Positions 41,322 to 43,505 of a stretch of DNA of 43,505 nt are shown here, one piece after another. Where the stretch lies: assembly GCA_016193485.1 (NCBI GenBank), contig JACPRZ010000015.1, forward strand, positions 69,554 to 113,058. Reading direction: 5' to 3'. This DNA comes from Bacteroidota bacterium. Its GTDB lineage: Bacteria > Bacteroidota > Bacteroidia > JACPRZ01. Position 1 is the stretch's first letter. Every line of letters starts with the position of its first letter. The position numbers were made by a program, and so were the translations under genes. The notes beneath the pieces were generated by a model. That model worked only from the letters and a program-made list of their open reading frames with translations. It did no database searches and was not told where the DNA came from.

Positions 41322-43505
41322 CTACTTCTGGTAAACCATCTTCTTAGTATCAATAATATTTCCGTCAACGGCAATGCTGTAGGTATAGATTCCCGCAGTT
41401 AGTTCTTTCGGTTGCACTTCTACGGTTCCAGCGCCTCTCTGAACAATTTCAACCGTTTTTAGCGTATTGCCGGGTTCATCGCTGAAGATCATTACAACTT
41501 CGCCCTTTATGCTTGCCGGAATAAAATATTTTATTGCGGTAGTTCCTGAAAAGGGATTGGGAACATTCTGGTAAAGGATAATAGCGGCCCCCCTATTATC
41601 CCCCCAAAGTGGGGATGATAATTCAACTTCCTGCCTGTTAATTTCTCCTTTATCCTGCTGGTCATTATTATTTCCTTTACTTTTTGTGTCGGACGAATTA
41701 TCCGGATCATCACCCCCCATGCGCAATGAAGGTTGCGAACAACATTGCAAGAGTTGTGAATTCATGGACTGAATGAGAGAATCCTGCCGCTGGATGACCG
41801 AGTCCTGCCTGCTGACCTGTGCTGACAGTTCCTGGATTGCGGCAATGGCAACAGGAATGATTTCCGTGTAATTAACAACCGATAAAGTTATGGAAGGAGC
41901 AACCGTATTACCACCGGTATCCAGCCGTTCGGGTATGGTTATTTCCTTCACAAGTTCCGGAATGACAGGTTCAATTTCCTGTGCCGTAAAACCGTAATGA
42001 TTTCCGGGAGGGAAATTGAGATAAGGATATTGGGCGGATTTGTACGTAAAGATACGCGGATTCAGTTGTTGCACCAAAAAGAGAGCGTTGGAAATAACAC
42101 CGTTATTTTGTTTGACGGTTGAATCGGAAATACTGCCGGTGGCGGTAATATCGCCATCCACATATACATTGCCGGTAAATAATCCTGCGTAGGAAGTGGG
42201 ATTACCGGGGGGAGAGGTGGCTTCAATGCCAATGATGAAGCCGTCAGTTCCGCGCGCGGTAAATTTTCCACCGGTTGTACGGTCGGTTGCGCTTTCGGCT
42301 GTGCCGATCACTCCGTAATTGCGCCAGTTATTGTTTTTGGTCGCCTGGAAATACCCTCCCGCGCTTCTGCTGGCTATAGTGATATAATTATGTTTCGTAC
42401 CGATACCTGCCACCCCGATACTGGTAGAATTGTTTCCCCCGATACCCGCCAGTCCTACATTTGCCGACCAACCCGTATAAGAAGATGAGGGAGTGATATT
42501 GCCGGTAGAATATCCGAGTCCGCCAATGTTTATGGCAGTGGAAAATGACGAACTTGCATCGGTTGAAATATTATTGAAATAACCTGACACGGCAACTTTA
42601 ACATCCGGGCCATACACATAGGTTTCCTTGTCACACTCAACATGAAATTTTCCCAACGGTAATGTAGCGCAAGGCAGTCCGACACTCATAGCATTTTCAA
42701 AGGCGGTGCCGCTTCCTTCAAAAAACAAATTTTTATTATTCAGTCCAATTCTAAAGTCATCGCTTAAATCAAAAGGCGTTGAAGATGCGCAGGCAGCGCC
42801 AAAACCTCTATCCGGTACAAGAATAACCTTGCCGCCTGTGTTAACAGAAAGAACCGTATTGGTTGCATTGGGGAGAGAAGGCGCGGAATTTTCGGTAAGG
42901 TTACGGAAGGTTAAGCCGCTTTCATCCGGAAGAGAATTGCCGCTGGCATCAGTAGCCCTGATTTCAAGATTGTTTGAAGGGGTGGCGGCTGAAAGGCCTA
43001 TGCCTACGCGCATGGTATTATCGCCAAGGATAATGGTATTCGGGGCAACGGTTTCAGATAATTTTCCGATGGCTACCGATTTATCTGCGCCAATTTTTGC
43101 ATCAGCGCCAAGCGCAACCGAATTACTTACCGCTGCTGTCATTGAAGCGCCTTCGCCAATCAATACATTATTGTCTCCATTAGCGCCCATATAGCCAGCC
43201 CGATAGCCCATGAAAACATTGTAACTGCCGGTATTGGATTTGCCGGATTCGTATCCGGCAGCCAAATTAAAATTTCCTGTACGGGTTTTGCCGGACTCCC
43301 ACCCGATATAAACATTGCCACCCGGACTTGTTCCCGTACCAATGGCATCCTGGCCTGCGCTGATTCCAAAAAAGCAATTGTTACTGCCTGGGTTTGTTGC
43401 AGTGGAAACGGCAAATCCTGCCCTATAACCTATCATGGTGTTGTTACTTCCGGTTGAAGTGTTTCTGCCGCAGTCCGTACCTATGAGAGTATTATATGTG
43501 CCACC
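41322..43505 (-). CDS. T9SS-secreted protein with YadA-like head repeats and S74 chaperone domain (5' end outside window)
   Basis: The frame stays open to the window edge, and the 23 codons before the first ATG (43436) continue the same repeat (YNTLIG...GSNNT), so the gene is 5'-truncated; 727 codons are seen. From the N-terminus: YadA-head-like repeats (NNTMIGYRAG, GGNVYIGWESG, GSYNVFMGYRAG, NNVLIGEGA, SVALGADA, KSVAIG), a mixed beta region with long glycine/serine stretches, and a peptidase S74/tail-fibre intramolecular chaperone domain starting ISDSTVKQN (42110-42135), with the Ser and Lys of the autoproteolytic dyad, then GFTAQEIEPVIPELV. A short coiled coil follows (QELSAQVSRQDSVIQRQDSL), then a low-complexity linker and a type A T9SS domain (LYQNVPNPFSG...LTAGIYTYSI). 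It is probably a trimeric surface fibre. Confidence 0.9.
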   Translation of the reverse strand, partial: GGTYNTLIGTDCGRNTSTGSNNTMIGYRAGFAVSTATNPGSNNCFFGISAGQDAIGTGTSPGGNVYIGWESGKTRTGNFNLAAGYESGKSNTGSYNVFMGYRAGYMGANGDNNVLIGEGASMTAAVSNSVALGADAKIGADKSVAIGKLSETVAPNTIILGDNTMRVGIGLSAATPSNNLEIRATDASGNSLPDESGLTFRNLTENSAPSLPNATNTVLSVNTGGKVILVPDRGFGAACASSTPFDLSDDFRIGLNNKNLFFEGSGTAFENAMSVGLPCATLPLGKFHVECDKETYVYGPDVKVAVSGYFNNISTDASSSFSTAINIGGLGYSTGNITPSSSYTGWSANVGLAGIGGNNSTSIGVAGIGTKHNYITIASRSAGGYFQATKNNNWRNYGVIGTAESATDRTTGGKFTARGTDGFIIGIEATSPPGNPTSYAGLFTGNVYVDGDITATGSISDSTVKQNNGVISNALFLVQQLNPRIFTYKSAQYPYLNFPPGNHYGFTAQEIEPVIPELVKEITIPERLDTGGNTVAPSITLSVVNYTEIIPVAIAAIQELSAQVSRQDSVIQRQDSLIQSMNSQLLQCCSQPSLRMGGDDPDNSSDTKSKGNNNDQQDKGEINRQEVELSSPLWGDNRGAAIILYQNVPNPFSGTTAIKYFIPASIKGEVVMIFSDEPGNTLKTVEIVQRGAGTVEVQPKELTAGIYTYSIAVDGNIIDTKKMVYQK
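41588..41617 (-). repeat. C/G-rich palindromic repeat inserted in frame before the T9SS domain
   Basis: The coding strand reads TCATCCCCACTTT, six G, ATAATA, six G, encoding SSPLWGDNRGA between a low-complexity linker and the T9SS domain. The architecture (C run, A/T gap, G run, A/T gap, G run) is that of the block in pyc at 1187-1220. The frame is preserved. Confidence 0.55.

Noticed and set aside
1..43505. tRNA or rRNA genes, prophage or insertion sequence with transposase
   Set aside because: None found on either strand by eye; the only RNA gene recognised is the SRP RNA.

Overview
The window looks like a chromosomal segment of a Bacteroidota bacterium. The evidence is two proteins with complete type IX secretion (T9SS) C-terminal signals and a third truncated only at its N-terminus, a PorP/SprF-type outer-membrane protein, SprB repeats, a DUF4199 protein, a GxxExxY protein, TAnnTTTG-type -7 promoter elements, and palindromic repeats of kinds common in that phylum. 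I cannot name the genus. Housekeeping genes are interleaved with secreted-surface genes, two toxin-antitoxin modules and many small repeats.

Layout. 1-186: 3' end of rdgB. 348-3818: pyc (pyruvate carboxylase). 3885-5369 (minus): a type IV AbiE toxin-antitoxin pair, followed at 5452-5526 by a diverged second copy of the last codons of pyc. 5659-6978: a cyclic-nucleotide-gated K+ channel. 7047-11009: ddl on the minus strand, then mltG, a GT9 glycosyltransferase and tsaC on the plus strand (cell envelope and tRNA modification). An 87-bp MITE with an 8-bp target duplication lies between ddl and mltG. 11146-16317 (minus): a secreted M4 metalloprotease carrying PKD, CUB and SprB modules plus a T9SS type A tail. 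16427-17106: a DUF6364/PIN toxin-antitoxin pair.

17179-33186 (all minus) reads as a surface-adhesion block. It starts with a giant adhesin of about 3196 residues (33 SprB repeats, T9SS type B tail). Next come a GxxExxY nuclease-like gene enclosed by inverted CGCAAAG repeats, a PorP/SprF protein, a WG-repeat protein, an unrecognised secreted protein, an alpha/beta hydrolase and a carboxypeptidase-D-regulatory-like protein. The adhesin and SprF-like protein probably act as a secretion pair, and the GxxExxY unit appears to have landed between them.

33393-33557 is a decayed histidine-kinase tail. After it come fabG and a DUF4199 gene (minus), the SRP RNA gene (plus), a PglF/CapD-type nucleotide-sugar dehydratase and priA (minus), a sodium:solute symporter (plus) and, running off the right edge, a T9SS-secreted protein with YadA-like head repeats and an S74 chaperone domain.

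Two themes stand out. First, short repeats have entered coding sequences without breaking the frame: in pyc, the S74 protein, the M4 protease, and the C-termini of ddl and the sugar dehydratase. Second, across all 39 SprB repeats of the two big secreted proteins, two cysteines are always present together or absent together, which reads out a disulfide pairing rule directly from sequence.
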